The notes: generated from the letters alone by a model not told the origin. Shown: positions 36,456 through 45,629, counted from the stretch's first letter. The stretch: 64,000 nucleotides of DNA from Aphanothece sacrum FPU1 (GCF_003864295.1 NZ_BDQK01000009.1:43537-107536), one strand, 5' to 3'. Numbers and translations are program-made.

Positions 36456-36762
36456 AATAATGAGGTTCTTCGGTATATGTTATGCTAAATTATCATCAAT
36501 AATAGACCTTAACTCGTTCATAGTTAGGCTAGATAAACAAAGATTGCCTACGCAACCTAGAAATTAGTCTGCGCTCGTCGGACTTCGTTTCTATAGGATA
36601 AGGCTTTAACCTTTTATTAATTATTATTTTATCACAGTAAGTCTGGTGGAACCTAAATACAGTTCAACCTTTAGGAGAAATATTATATAATTATCCGAAA
36701 AAATATTATCCAAAGCAAAAAAATCAGCATTTAAACCTAATTTAATTACCAAAGAATCAAGT
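36456..36762. other. Gap with a diverged hairpin repeat
   Basis: 307 bases upstream of photolyase and downstream of the WecG-type gene (both minus strand). It contains AGTCTGCGCTCGTCGGACTTCGTTTC near 36567-36592, a relative of the segment inside the MITE-like element near 21925. No gene is seen. It should hold the photolyase promoter. Confidence 0.5.
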
Positions 36763-37575
36763 CTAAACCTTTCTCAATGACAAATTATCTTGAGATTTAA
36801 CATCTTTGGGCTTAGGAAAAATTCGAGATAAGAGAGATTGCTGACGAATTTTTTGCTGAAAAATTAACCAGAAAAAAGGCATACTTTCAATTAAATATCT
36901 TTTCCAAAGACGCCTAGGTTCCGATAGCAAACGATGTAACCATTCTAGTCCAACTTCGCTCATCCATTTAGGAGAACGAGGTTTATATCCTGCTTCAAAA
37001 TCAATAGTTGCGCCAATAGCCAAGAAAATTTTAATATTAGGTAATTGGTGTTTGTATTTATTAATCCATTTTTCCTGTTTAGGCGCACCCAAACCTACCG
37101 CCAAAACCGTCGCCCCTGATTCTTTAATTCGTGCCACAATTCTTTGACATTCTTCTTCGTCTTTCTCAAAACCAAACTCAGGAGAATAAGTATCAACAAT
37201 AATATTTCGTTCTACTTTTTGATTGATTTTTTCTTGAGCTTGTTGAGCAATACCTTCTTGCGCCCCTAATAAAAATATCTTAATTGATGCATTCGCTTTA
37301 TTGTGTTGATAAAAAGCTGGAAATAAATCAGAACCAGAAATTTTTTCTTGTATCGGTGTTCCTAAAAATTTAGAGGCATATTGAACAATCTTACTGTCAC
37401 AAATCCGATAATCGGACTGTTGATATACACTCTGGAGTTCCTGATCATAGCGCAACTTCATGAGGTGGTCTACATTAGGCGTTACAACTACGCCCCCTTT
37501 ATGGGTAAGCTGTTCTAAAAGATCGACGATGGAAAGGTTATGAATGGCGACATCAAGGATGTTAACTGTTTTCAT
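36763..37575 (-). CDS. WecG/TagA/CpsF-family glycosyltransferase (GT26)
   Basis: 270 residues from ATG 37575. Key stretches are VVTPNVDHLMKLRYD near residues 29-43, YRICDSKIVQYASKFLG, IFLLGAQEGIAQQAQEKI, VLAVGLGAPKQEKWI and AIGATIDFEAGYKPRSPKWM. The family adds N-acetylmannosamine or a related sugar to a lipid-linked intermediate in cell-surface polymer synthesis. Upstream sequence to 37701 is open but consists largely of 12-bp tandem repeats, so the inner ATG is preferred. The next gene upstream is mrp, after a repeat-rich gap. Confidence 0.87.
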   Translation of the reverse strand: MKTVNILDVAIHNLSIVDLLEQLTHKGGVVVTPNVDHLMKLRYDQELQSVYQQSDYRICDSKIVQYASKFLGTPIQEKISGSDLFPAFYQHNKANASIKIFLLGAQEGIAQQAQEKINQKVERNIIVDTYSPEFGFEKDEEECQRIVARIKESGATVLAVGLGAPKQEKWINKYKHQLPNIKIFLAIGATIDFEAGYKPRSPKWMSEVGLEWLHRLLSEPRRLWKRYLIESMPFFWLIFQQKIRQQSLLSRIFPKPKDVKSQDNLSLRKV

Positions 37576-37642
37576 GGATTGACACAGGATAATTTGCCTC
37601 ACCTTCAATTGTCCAATATCGATGTATAACTTAGTGTTAGCG

Positions 37643-37678
37643 AGTGTATAACTTAGTGTATAACTTAGTGTATAACTT
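37643..37678. repeat. 12-bp tandem repeat AGTGTATAACTT x3
   Basis: Three perfect units in a row, with a diverged unit at 37621-37632 and an inverted partial copy (AAGTTATACACT) at about 37690-37701. The array lies 70-125 bases upstream of the WecG-type start, where it could affect transcription or be a hairpin-forming spacer. Confidence 0.85.
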
Positions 37679-37720
37679 AGCCAATTTATTAAGTTATACA
37701 CTCAAAGTAAACAAAAATAC

Positions 37721-37782
37721 TATAGTATTCTCCATTAAAGTTAGGACATTCGTTATCCGGCGAAACCTTGCCATGTAGGGGT
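37721..37782. repeat. ~62-bp dispersed repeat, copy 1
   Basis: Contains GGACATTCGTTATCCGGCG and AACCTTGCCATGTAGGGG. An inverted copy with a few changes is at 57072-57132. In both places the GTAGGGG end abuts or overlaps a member of the 28-bp palindrome family, so the two repeats may travel as a unit. Confidence 0.8.
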
Positions 37783-37852
37783 TAATGGCCCTTAACCTCT
37801 ACTTAATTTAGAGTGAGACAAACAAACTAGGGGCAAACGGCCGTTTGCCCCT
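37775..37852. repeat. Two palindromes of the CGGCCG family, copies 2 and 3
   Basis: 37775-37802 runs from GTAGGGGTTAA to TTAACCTCTAC (centre GGCC, imperfect). 37829-37852 is a perfect 24-bp palindrome running from AGGGGCAAACGG to CCGTTTGCCCCT. They lie just downstream of mrp (minus strand), 28-106 bases after its stop. Confidence 0.85.
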
Positions 37853-37880
37853 GGAATTTACGGTTAAAAATGTCCAAGTT

Positions 37881-38942
37881 TTAGGTTAAAGCGGCCACGG
37901 AAACTTTAGCGGCAATTTGTTGAGCGATCGCTTTTAACGCTTTAGCGGAGGCCGACTCAGGAGAGGACATGACAATAGGAACCCCAGAATCTCCTCCTTC
38001 TCTAAGGGCGATTTCCAGAGGAATACAGCCTAATAGGGGAACGTTTAACTCTTTTGAGGTTTTTTCACCTCCACCAGAACCAAATAAATCATAGGTACGA
38101 TCTGGTAAATCTGGAGGAATAAAATAACTCATATTTTCGACAATTCCTAACACATTGACACCTAATTGTTGAAACATTTTTAAACCGCGACGAGCATCTA
38201 ATAAAGACACTGTTTGCGGTGTGGTAACAATGACGGCCCCGGCCATAGGAACTGCTTGTGCTAAGGTTAATTGAGCATCTCCGGTTCCTGGGGGCATATC
38301 TACTACTAAATAATCCAAAGAACCCCAATTAACTTGATAAAGAAACTGACGAATAATGCCATTAAGCATGGGGCCACGCCACATTACAGGTTGATCAGGG
38401 TCAATTAAAAAGCCCATAGATACCATTTTTACCCCATAATTAAAAGCGGGTTCTAAAATGTCTCCTTGTTGTCCTTTGTCTACCTTAATGTCAACATTTT
38501 CTAGACCTAACATTGTCGGGACATTTGGCCCGTAAATATCGGCATCTAGTAAACCAACTTTTGCTCCTAGTTGGGCTAAAGAAACGGCTACATTTACTGC
38601 TACGGTACTTTTTCCTACCCCTCCTTTTCCACTAGAAATGGCAATAATATTTTTAGTCCCAAATACAGATTGTTGGTTGGGCAATGCTTTTTGTTGGGGA
38701 GTTTCGGCCGTGACTGCTACCTCAACTGTTTCTACTCCGGGTAACTGTTTAACTGCTTTTTGACAGTCTTGTACAATAAATTCTCGCAAAGGACAAGCAG
38801 GGGTGGTTAAAACCAGGGTAAAACTGACTTTACCTCCATCTACAGCGACATTGCGAATCATATTTAAGTCTACTAAACTTTTTTGTAGTTCAGGGTCTTG
38901 AACGGGACGTAATACATCTAAAATAGATTTGGTGTCGAGCAT
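37881..38942 (-). CDS. mrp: Mrp/ApbC iron-sulfur cluster carrier ATPase
   Basis: 353 residues. Residues ~1-80 are a DUF59/MIP18-like domain (VLRPVQDPELQKSLVDLNM, with TTPACPL). The rest is a P-loop NTPase with the deviant Walker A SGKGGVGKSTVAVNVA near residue 107, GLLDADIYGPNVPTMLG, VVDMPPGTGDAQLTLAQ and VENMSYF. The family holds and delivers Fe-S clusters. The CxxC usual near the end of many Mrp proteins is not evident after VENMSYFIPPDLPDR, which is often replaced in cyanobacterial versions. It is a single gene, divergent from the first MntA gene. Confidence 0.92.
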   Translation of the reverse strand: MLDTKSILDVLRPVQDPELQKSLVDLNMIRNVAVDGGKVSFTLVLTTPACPLREFIVQDCQKAVKQLPGVETVEVAVTAETPQQKALPNQQSVFGTKNIIAISSGKGGVGKSTVAVNVAVSLAQLGAKVGLLDADIYGPNVPTMLGLENVDIKVDKGQQGDILEPAFNYGVKMVSMGFLIDPDQPVMWRGPMLNGIIRQFLYQVNWGSLDYLVVDMPPGTGDAQLTLAQAVPMAGAVIVTTPQTVSLLDARRGLKMFQQLGVNVLGIVENMSYFIPPDLPDRTYDLFGSGGGEKTSKELNVPLLGCIPLEIALREGGDSGVPIVMSSPESASAKALKAIAQQIAAKVSVAALT

Positions 38943-39123
38943 TGTGATTTAGGTTCTCCTGATGGGGGCAACTTATATATTAGTAAAGTGTCTTCTGTCA
39001 TAAATCTTAACTGTTTTGGGTACACAAAGGATAACAAGTCTTACGACAAAACCGCGATCGCAATATTCTTGTGTTTTCTAGATATTACTGATCTAATAAA
39101 TTTCATGATATCTGGCATAATTG

Positions 39124-39483
39124 ATGATCAGTATGGAGAAAAGATCAAGAAGTATTAAAGTTATGCCTACTCAAGAAAATTTACCTATTCTACTGCCACA
39201 AAATAAAATTAAGGCATTTTGTCAACAATATAAAATTCAGAAATTGTCATTATTTGGTTCGGTTTTACGGAAGGATTTTACCACGGAAAGTGATCTTGAC
39301 TTTTTGGTAGAGTTTCTTCCTGAAGCCAAGATCACTTATTTTGATTTAGCTCAAATGGAAAGAGAACTTTCGCTAATACTTGATGGTAGAAAAATTGATT
39401 TACGGACTCCAGCAGAATTAAGTCATTATTTTCGTCAAGAAGTTTTGGAAATAGCTTTGGTACAATATTATGTCCAAAATTGA
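39124..39483 (+). CDS. mntA: MntA-type minimal nucleotidyltransferase (antitoxin), pair 1
   Basis: 119 residues from ATG 39124; ATG 39163 (MPTQENLPIL) would also suit the family. The catalytic motif is LFGSVLRKDF followed by SDLDFLVEF (GSxxR...SDxD), and a third acidic residue follows in GRKIDLRTP. In MntA-HepT modules the MntA enzyme adds AMP units to the HepT RNase toxin and silences it. The gene overlaps hepT by 14 bases, supporting translation as a pair. Confidence 0.87.
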   Translation: MISMEKRSRSIKVMPTQENLPILLPQNKIKAFCQQYKIQKLSLFGSVLRKDFTTESDLDFLVEFLPEAKITYFDLAQMERELSLILDGRKIDLRTPAELSHYFRQEVLEIALVQYYVQN

Positions 39484-39817
39484 TGATATCACTCGTCTAC
39501 AACATATGAAAGATGCTGCAATTCAAGCAAAAGATTTTATTAATGGGTGTGATCGCCAGACTCTTAATAATAATCAAATGTTAGTATTTGCCTTAATTAA
39601 AGCTGTAGAAATTATTGGTGAAGCAGCAGCAAATATTTCTTTAGAATGTCAACAAAAAAATCCACAAATTCCTTGGTCTAACATTATTGGTATGCGAAAC
39701 CGTCTTGTTCATGCTTATTTTTCTATTGATCTTGATATTCTTTGGAATACAGTAACTATCAAATTAGACCCCTTAATAGAAGAACTAGAGGTTCTCCTAA
39801 TGCATAAGAGACAATAA
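39470..39817 (+). CDS. hepT: HepT-type HEPN ribonuclease toxin, pair 1
   Basis: 115 residues, all-helical. The HEPN active motif Rx4-6HxY is RNRLVHAYFSIDLDILW (R, H and Y present). The acidic and aromatic motif that follows is shared with the second HepT at 43898. HepT cleaves RNA unless AMPylated by MntA, its upstream partner. It starts at ATG 39470 inside the mntA end. Confidence 0.88.
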   Translation: MSKIDDITRLQHMKDAAIQAKDFINGCDRQTLNNNQMLVFALIKAVEIIGEAAANISLECQQKNPQIPWSNIIGMRNRLVHAYFSIDLDILWNTVTIKLDPLIEELEVLLMHKRQ

Positions 39818-39943
39818 ATAATGAAGAATTATTAAGTATTAATTATCCTTTATTGGGTAACATATTAGAATAGGTTTAAGTCATTTTGCTCACTTGATCA
39901 AACCAATGAATTTTTGTAATTAAGACAACTTTCAAGAAATTTT

Positions 39944-40522
39944 ATGAGTAATTTACCGTCACCATTAGAATTACCAATTCCTCTAACAGATGACCAATTT
40001 TGGCAACTGTGTCAACAACAAGAAGAATTACAATTTGAGCGGACGGCTCAGGGGGATTTAATTATTATGACACCCACAGGAGGAATAACAAGTGATCGTA
40101 ATTCAGATATTAATTTTCAACTAAGAGCCTGGAATCGTCAATATAAACTCGGCAAAGTTTTTGACTCATCGGGGGGGTTTAAACTGCCTAATGGGGCTGA
40201 TCGTTCCCCTGATGCTTCTTGGGTTAAACTAGAACGATGGAATGCTTTAACTTTGGAGCAACAAGCAAAATTTGTGCCTCTTTGTCCTGATTTTATTATT
40301 GAATTGCGATCGCTTAATGATTCTTTACCAAAACTACAAAAAAAGATGGAAGAATATCAAGATAATGGAGCAAAGTTAGGCTGGTTAATTGATCCTCAAC
40401 GTAAATTAATAGAAGTTTATCGTCCTGATCAATCTGTTGAAATCTTAGACTCTCCTACTACTATATCAGGAGAAGATATCTTACCTGGATTTGTATTAGA
40501 TTTAACCGAAATTTTTTCCTAA
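39944..40522 (+). CDS. Uma2 family (DUF820) putative endonuclease
   Basis: 192 residues. The family pattern is seen: FWQLCQQQEELQFERTAQGD, LIIMTPTGGITSDRNSDIN, LPNGADRSPDASWVK, and CPDFIIELRS with the E-x-R/K position of the PD-(D/E)XK core, then EYQDNGAKLGWLIDP and VEILDSPTTISGEDILPGF. Uma2 proteins are very abundant in cyanobacteria. Nuclease activity is inferred from the fold; no biological role is established to my knowledge. It is followed 16 bases later by an unknown gene on the same strand. Confidence 0.88.
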   Translation: MSNLPSPLELPIPLTDDQFWQLCQQQEELQFERTAQGDLIIMTPTGGITSDRNSDINFQLRAWNRQYKLGKVFDSSGGFKLPNGADRSPDASWVKLERWNALTLEQQAKFVPLCPDFIIELRSLNDSLPKLQKKMEEYQDNGAKLGWLIDPQRKLIEVYRPDQSVEILDSPTTISGEDILPGFVLDLTEIFS

Positions 40523-40538
40523 GGAAGTAAATAAATTT

Positions 40539-41216
40539 ATGAATATATTTTTGAAGAATTATGCTGTTTGGATGATTGCCTGTGTTGTGGGAATCTTTTA
40601 TAATTCATATCCAAGTTTATCAACTGGTATCAATAAAAAGTTACAACAAATAACAATAACAATAATATATCTAAATGAGTCGGAAGTATGCGAGGGTGGA
40701 TATGAGAACCCACCTTGTCTTACGCTATTTGATAGAAAAAATATAAATATTGAAGAACTGTTTAGTTCTGGAATTAAGTCTGATCCAACAATAGTTAAAG
40801 TAGAAAAAAAATGTGATTTTCTTCTAACAGAGAACTTAAAGCAAAAAATACATGACTATATAGATACGGATAAATATAAAGAAAGAGACTATAAGAAACG
40901 CAAGTCTATTCTTGTGGTTTTTGAATGGGAGGGAAAGAGAAAGCTTAACACAACAATTAGCAAAGTTACAGTCAATAATCAAAATGAACGTCAGCAAGAA
41001 TCAGAAGTGGTTTACACATTAAATTCAGGCTCAAAAAGAACGTTAGTTATGTTCCATCGCAGAGCAGAGGAATTTGATACCCGTCTAGGTCATTCCTGGG
41101 AAGTTTCAATCAAAGAAAAATATAAAAATATGGAATACAAATCACAATTTACTTTTCATTTGAGAGATGTTGGACAGCTTTCTAATTATACTTCATGTTC
41201 TTCAATAAATTCTTAA
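40539..41216 (+). CDS. Unknown exported or membrane-anchored protein
   Basis: 225 residues, not recognised. The N-terminus MNIFLKNYAVWMIACVVGI looks like a signal peptide or anchor. The remainder is charged with a predicted beta-sandwich feel (ITITIIYLNESEVCEGG, SILVVFEWEGKRKL, SQFTFHLRDVG) and has five cysteines after the leader (residues ~52, 60, 89 and two near the end at 220 and beyond), so disulfides are possible. Base composition is lower in GC than its neighbours. It may be co-transcribed with the next gene, 54 bases away, which is also membrane-anchored. Confidence 0.6.
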   Translation: MNIFLKNYAVWMIACVVGIFYNSYPSLSTGINKKLQQITITIIYLNESEVCEGGYENPPCLTLFDRKNINIEELFSSGIKSDPTIVKVEKKCDFLLTENLKQKIHDYIDTDKYKERDYKKRKSILVVFEWEGKRKLNTTISKVTVNNQNERQQESEVVYTLNSGSKRTLVMFHRRAEEFDTRLGHSWEVSIKEKYKNMEYKSQFTFHLRDVGQLSNYTSCSSINS

Positions 41217-41270
41217 AAGCGACTAAATTTGTATGATTGTATTGTTAAGAAATGAGTAACCAATAAAAAC

Positions 41271-41933
41271 ATGAATAATAATGCAAAATTAGAAGCAATT
41301 ATTAAATGGTTTTGTAGTAAAGAGTTTGGAGTAATCTTTGTCGAAAATGGGGTTTTTGCTGTTGTGGTTGGTCTTTTTATACTTTATGTTCAAAACAACA
41401 TTGAAACTCAGCGAATCGAAAAAGATATAAATGAGAGTCGTTATCGTGTCGAGATTAGCATGATTATTGAGCAGCGTACAGCAATTATTCAACTAATGTC
41501 TAAATATCGCTTATCTTTTTATCAACTAGCACGTCAGATAGGCCCAAATTATGATCCGACAATAATTTCCAAGATACCATGTAAATCCAATAAATCTGAT
41601 TCTTGTAAACCATACTCTATAAGTTTAAGCGAGATAAAAGAAGATTTAAAAATTCAAAGTAATATTTTGTTTGATATATTTCCATCTGTTGTGGATACAA
41701 CAGATTTGAGAACAAAACAAGAAGACTTGGTAAAAAAAATGGCTCAACTTAATGATAGTCTTACAGAAGAAAAAGCACTGAACTTTGTTTATGGAGAACT
41801 TCAAATATGTTCAAAAAATACGACTAAGTATGAAGTTTGTCAAAATCTAGAAGCTGTTAATAAATCTTCTGAAGAATACATTACAAAAATTAATGAGAAG
41901 TTAAAATCTGTAATTCAATCGAAACAGAAATAA
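41271..41933 (+). CDS. Unknown single-span membrane protein with coiled-coil tail
   Basis: 220 residues, not recognised. One hydrophobic span lies near residues 20-40 (FGVIFVENGVFAVVVGLFIL), followed by a long charged helical region (ETQRIEKDINESRYRVEISM) suggesting coiled coil. Pairs of cysteines occur at CKSNKSDSC and at the later CSKNTTKYEVC. The gene lies downstream of another unknown membrane-associated protein and is followed by a strong hairpin at 41957-41976. The two may form a small operon. Confidence 0.6.
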   Translation: MNNNAKLEAIIKWFCSKEFGVIFVENGVFAVVVGLFILYVQNNIETQRIEKDINESRYRVEISMIIEQRTAIIQLMSKYRLSFYQLARQIGPNYDPTIISKIPCKSNKSDSCKPYSISLSEIKEDLKIQSNILFDIFPSVVDTTDLRTKQEDLVKKMAQLNDSLTEEKALNFVYGELQICSKNTTKYEVCQNLEAVNKSSEEYITKINEKLKSVIQSKQK

Positions 41934-41956
41934 TCTTAATATTTTTATTATCTTTC

Positions 41957-41990
41957 AAGCCCGCGTAGGCGGGCTTTGTTTGTGTAGCAA
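41957..41990. terminator. AAGCCCGC/GCGGGCTT terminator-like hairpin
   Basis: A perfect 8-bp stem AAGCCCGC (41957-41964) / GCGGGCTT (41969-41976) with loop GTAG, followed by TGTTTGTGT. It lies between the convergent unknown gene (ends 41933) and icd (ends 42008) and could serve both. Belongs to the same dispersed hairpin type as 15770-15783. Confidence 0.7.
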
Positions 41991-42007
41991 CATCTTTTAA
42001 GATGCTA

Positions 42008-43435
42008 TTAATCAGCAAAATGATCAATAATAGCTTGAGCAAACTCTGAACACTTCAAAGGTTTATCAACAGGGGGTTCAATTAACCGTGCCAAATCATA
42101 AGTAACTTGACGGTTAGCGATCGCATTTCCTAGACCTTTTTTAATCAAATCTGCCGCTTCTTGCCATCCCATATATTCTAACATCATCACCCCAGAAAGA
42201 ATGACCGAACCAGGATTAATTCTGTCTAAACCAGCGTGTTTAGGTGCAGTACCATGAGTTGCCTCAAAAATAGCGCAAGTATCCCCAATATTAGCCCCTG
42301 GCCCCATGCCTAAACCTCCCACAACTGCAGCAGCAGCATCAGAGATATAGTCACCGTTTAAATTCATCGTTGCCAAGATAGAATATTCATCAGGACGGGT
42401 TTGAATTTGTTGGAAAATACTATCAGCAATACGATCATTAACCATGATCTTTTCTTTCCATTTGCCATTACCATGACTTTCCCAAATTGTATCAAGAACT
42501 TCTGTGACTTCTTGACAAGCTTGTTGTTTTTTCTCAGGAGTTAAAGCATCATAACCAGGTTCAATGTGACGGGCATTATCTTCAATGCTAATGTTAGGAT
42601 TTCCTTCTTTATTACTCAAAATCCAAGATTCTCGTTCAGTCACACAGACATCACGAAAGTCTGAAGTAGCTAATTCATAACCCCAGTCACGAAAAGCACC
42701 TTCAGTGTATTTCATAATATTGCCTTTATGCACTAAAGTGACCATTTGCTTCTTTTTAGGAAGACGTAAAGCTTCTTCAATTGCCCGACGAACTAACCGT
42801 TGAGAACCAGTTTTACTAATAGGTTTAATACCAATTCCTGCATCTAAAGGAATCTTTTTTTTGCCATGTTCAGGAGTTGCAGGAATCAGTTCATTATTCA
42901 AATAATCGATCAGTTTTTTGCCAATTTCTGAGCCTTGTTTCCATTCAATACCTAGATAAATATCTTCCGTATTTTCTCGATAAACAATAACATCTAATTT
43001 TTCAGGAAACTTATGAGGAGAAGGAGTCCCCGGATAATAGCGACAGGGACGCACACAAGCATATAAATCAAAAATTTGCCGTAAAGCCACGTTTAAGGAA
43101 CGAATACCCCCACCAATAGGGGTAGTCAAAGGGCCTTTGATAGCGATACCATATTCTTTAATAGCCGTTAGAGTATCATCGGGTAAATATTGATAGGTTC
43201 CGTAAAGTTCACAAGCTTCATCCCCTGCATAAACCTTAAACCAATTAATTTTTTTAGTGTTTCCGTAAGCAGCAGCAACGGCCGCATCGATAACTTTTTC
43301 CGTAGCTGGCCAAATATCAACCCCGGTTCCATCCCCACGAATGAAGGGAATAATGGGATCATTAGGAACAATGGGTTTGGCCTCTTTAAAGGTAATTTTA
43401 GAACCAGTTGTTGGGGGTGTCAGTTTCTCGTACAT
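42008..43435 (-). CDS. icd: NADP-dependent isocitrate dehydrogenase
   Basis: 475 residues from ATG 43435 ([13 protein letters not shown]); an ATG-less extension to 43453 adds six. It converts isocitrate to 2-oxoglutarate with NADPH, supplying carbon skeletons for ammonium assimilation. Seen are [16 protein letters not shown] near the start, [83 protein letters not shown] and [13 protein letters not shown]. Compared with the E. coli enzyme it has extra sequence in the middle ([18 protein letters not shown]), as cyanobacterial versions do. Confidence 0.96.
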   Translation of the reverse strand: MYEKLTPPTTGSKITFKEAKPIVPNDPIIPFIRGDGTGVDIWPATEKVIDAAVAAAYGNTKKINWFKVYAGDEACELYGTYQYLPDDTLTAIKEYGIAIKGPLTTPIGGGIRSLNVALRQIFDLYACVRPCRYYPGTPSPHKFPEKLDVIVYRENTEDIYLGIEWKQGSEIGKKLIDYLNNELIPATPEHGKKKIPLDAGIGIKPISKTGSQRLVRRAIEEALRLPKKKQMVTLVHKGNIMKYTEGAFRDWGYELATSDFRDVCVTERESWILSNKEGNPNISIEDNARHIEPGYDALTPEKKQQACQEVTEVLDTIWESHGNGKWKEKIMVNDRIADSIFQQIQTRPDEYSILATMNLNGDYISDAAAAVVGGLGMGPGANIGDTCAIFEATHGTAPKHAGLDRINPGSVILSGVMMLEYMGWQEAADLIKKGLGNAIANRQVTYDLARLIEPPVDKPLKCSEFAQAIIDHFAD

Positions 43436-43607
43436 AAAATAATTGATGATCAAGTTTGTTTTTTAATTACACTCCCCAATTGGGTAAATTTTCTCATTCT
43501 TAAGGAAATCTATCAATTCAGTCATCTGACTGACATAAATACTAATTATATATGATAAAATTGATACAATAAATGTGAGATTTTGATATATTTAACGCTT
43601 TTAGAAG

Positions 43608-43901
43608 ATGAAGGTTAAACAATTAATACAACAAAAACGAGAAGATATTTTAAAAATAGCAGCTAAACATGGCGCATATAATGTACGAATTTTTGGTTCA
43701 GTTGCAAGGGAAGAAGAAACAGAAAAGAGTGATATTGATTTTCTAATTGATTATGATTTGGATAAAATAAGTCCTTGGTTTCCTGTTGGATTAATAGAAG
43801 ACTTAGAAAATCTGTTAAATAGAAAAGTAGATGTTGTAACGTCAAAGTCTATTCATTATTTTATTCGAGATAAAGTTCTTGATGAGGCTATCTATTTATG
43901 A
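43608..43901 (+). CDS. mntA: MntA-type minimal nucleotidyltransferase (antitoxin), pair 2
   Basis: 97 residues from ATG 43608. Catalytic motif VRIFGSVAREEETEKSDIDF (GSxxR, SDxD) and later VDVVTSKSIHYF. It is shorter than the first MntA and clearly a different subfamily. It overlaps the next gene by 4 bases (ATGA), the usual tight coupling of these pairs. Its role would be to AMPylate and silence the HepT partner. Confidence 0.87.
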   Translation: MKVKQLIQQKREDILKIAAKHGAYNVRIFGSVAREEETEKSDIDFLIDYDLDKISPWFPVGLIEDLENLLNRKVDVVTSKSIHYFIRDKVLDEAIYL

Positions 43902-44239
43902 AAGACAATAAAATTTATCTAATTCATGTCAGAGATTGTATTGCACGAGTTAAAGAATATACATTAGAAGGCAAACAAGCTTTTTATGAAGATACAAAAA
44001 CTCAAGACGCTGTGATCAGAAATCTGGAAGTAATGAGTGAATCAGTCAAAAAATTACCGAAGGAATGGAAAGAAACTCATCCAGAAATTCTCTGGGGCAA
44101 GATAACCGGTTTTAGAAATATATTAGCTCATGAATATTTAAGTATTGATTTAGATATTCTCTGGGAAGTTGTAGAGTGTTATTTACCACCTTTAGAAATA
44201 GCGATTGAAGCCATTACACAAAAATTCTGGAATAATTAA
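43898..44239 (+). CDS. hepT: HepT-type HEPN ribonuclease toxin, pair 2
   Basis: 113 residues, helical. The HEPN motif is FRNILAHEYLSIDLDILWE (R, H, Y). The stretch HPEILWGKITGFRN is shared with other HepT proteins. It is only distantly similar to the HepT at 39470, so the two pairs are separate acquisitions rather than a recent duplication. A weak hairpin lies downstream at 44362-44386. Confidence 0.87.
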   Translation: MKDNKIYLIHVRDCIARVKEYTLEGKQAFYEDTKTQDAVIRNLEVMSESVKKLPKEWKETHPEILWGKITGFRNILAHEYLSIDLDILWEVVECYLPPLEIAIEAITQKFWNN

Positions 44240-44359
44240 GTAAAGAAACTAATTCTTTTAAGTTTCATAAATTAATTATAGAAAATTTTCTGACCTCTAA
44301 CTATCAACTTTTGATTATATGTACAATGTCAGTTTTTTATGACTCCACAAAAAAACTGC

Positions 44360-44386
44360 CCCCTCTTAATAAAAATTAGAGGAGAG
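44360..44386. terminator. Possible bidirectional terminator
   Basis: CCTCTTAAT and ATTAGAGG pair with a one-base bulge around AAAA, inside longer CTG...CAG flanks. It lies in the 258-bp gap between hepT (plus) and the convergent PEP-CTERM gene (minus). The upstream AAAAAAA run would read as a U-run for the minus-strand gene. Confidence 0.4.
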
Positions 44387-44497
44387 ACAGTAGTAATCTT
44401 GACTATGGACTTGATAGAATAGAGAAGTTGAAAATTGTTAGGGAAAACTAAAGTCTAAAAGTTAGACAAGTCTATCCTGATTAACAATGAAGTTTTC

Positions 44498-45253
44498 TTA
44501 GGCTTTAGTAGACCCTTTTTTATCTTTTTTGTTAAGCTTACGTTTGAATGCACCACCAAATAAAATAGCAGTACCCGCACCTAACATAGTTAGAGGTTCA
44601 GGAACAACATTAGTATCACCCCCCCCACGTATAGCAGTTAATTGAAGCGTATAGGAATTTTGATCGTTGGCTGTGCCAGCTCCGTCGATAATGTTAATAC
44701 TTAGATTACCTAAGCCAAGAGTGTCACCCGTATTAGCTCGCGTAAATTTACCAGTTAGTGGAGCGGATGAAGCAAGTGATATAAGGCCACTTGCGGATAC
44801 TCGGCTACGTAATAAAACTCCTGGATCTACAGTAAAATTAATAGCTCCGTTTGAAGGATTAGACGAAACGAGTGTGAGAAAGGGAGCAACAGGATCTGAA
44901 AAACTATAGAAAGCTGAAGTAATGGGAGCAGTCGAATCTATGGGATAAGTGGTGGTGGGCCCCAGGCGTGTAATACTGAGTCGATTGAGCAAAGTTGCTG
45001 AATAAGTTGTAAAGTCCAAAGTTTTATTTTCGGTGTTGGTGATTCCACTTAATCCAGCAGTACAGCCAACACCACCATCAAAACAAACAGTGTCTGATAA
45101 GGGATTAACTCCCAAATTCATTTGAGCAAAACCTTTAATCTGCAATGAACCCTTAAGTTCTGCTGCTTGAGCAGGAGCAATCATAGAAAAAACGGTAACG
45201 GTACCCATTAATACGGCACCTAAAGAAGCAGGTTTAAAACTAAACATATTCAT
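44498..45253 (-). CDS. PEP-CTERM anchored exported protein
   Basis: 251 residues. A signal peptide covers ~1-30 (GAVLMGTVTVFSMIAPAQA, cut after AQA). A beta-rich extracellular domain follows, with one CFDGGVGC pair that may be disulfide bonded. The C-terminus VVPEPLTMLGAGTAILFGGA, then KRKLNKKDKK, is a PEP-CTERM exosortase sorting signal. It differs in sequence from the one at 33730. No exosortase gene is in the window. The function is unknown. Confidence 0.83.
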   Translation of the reverse strand: MNMFSFKPASLGAVLMGTVTVFSMIAPAQAAELKGSLQIKGFAQMNLGVNPLSDTVCFDGGVGCTAGLSGITNTENKTLDFTTYSATLLNRLSITRLGPTTTYPIDSTAPITSAFYSFSDPVAPFLTLVSSNPSNGAINFTVDPGVLLRSRVSASGLISLASSAPLTGKFTRANTGDTLGLGNLSINIIDGAGTANDQNSYTLQLTAIRGGGDTNVVPEPLTMLGAGTAILFGGAFKRKLNKKDKKGSTKA

Positions 45254-45602
45254 AATTAATTATCCTCTGAGTGAAAAACGAAATTTGTTTGTTACTCACT
45301 ATTGTTACAAATGAATATTAATTTTAATGTCATAGTTTAAGGCCTCAAGCAAAACTTTTTGTATAACTTTTTCCTAGACATCGTTTACACAAAATTGGAT
45401 CAAGTAGAAAAGCTAGAACCATTGTTTCATAGCAGTTTTCCCTATTTTGATTCAAATGATCTTTTGCAGAAATCTCTGGCGAAGTGTTAGCGTTTGATTT
45501 TCGGTGTTTGATACATAATATGCGCAAAAAGTCAATACTACTTAACAAAAAAATATAATACCAATCAACAAGTTCGACAACTGAAGTTTAGGATCTTAAA
45601 TC
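45254..45602. other. Gap without a supported gene
   Basis: About 350 bases upstream of the PEP-CTERM gene and beyond the terminator of the EF-hand gene. A 67-codon minus-strand frame here (45345-45548) lacks a ribosome site and a protein-like pattern. It probably carries the PEP-CTERM promoter and leader. Confidence 0.5.
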
Positions 45603-45629
45603 AAAAAATACCCCCGAATTTATCGGGGG
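45603..45629 (-). terminator. Strong intrinsic terminator of the EF-hand iron-sulfur gene
   Basis: CCCCCGA and TCGGGGG form a perfect 7-bp GC-rich stem (45611-45629) with a 5-base loop. On the minus strand it is followed by TATTTTTTG, a good U-run. It lies 27-53 bases beyond the stop of the gene that ends at 45656. Confidence 0.88.

Noticed and set aside
43190..43555. 121-codon plus-strand frame at the 5' end of icd
   Set aside because: Mostly antisense to the conserved start of isocitrate dehydrogenase.
45345..45548. 67-codon minus-strand frame upstream of the PEP-CTERM gene
   Set aside because: No ribosome site, odd composition, and it covers the expected promoter and leader region.
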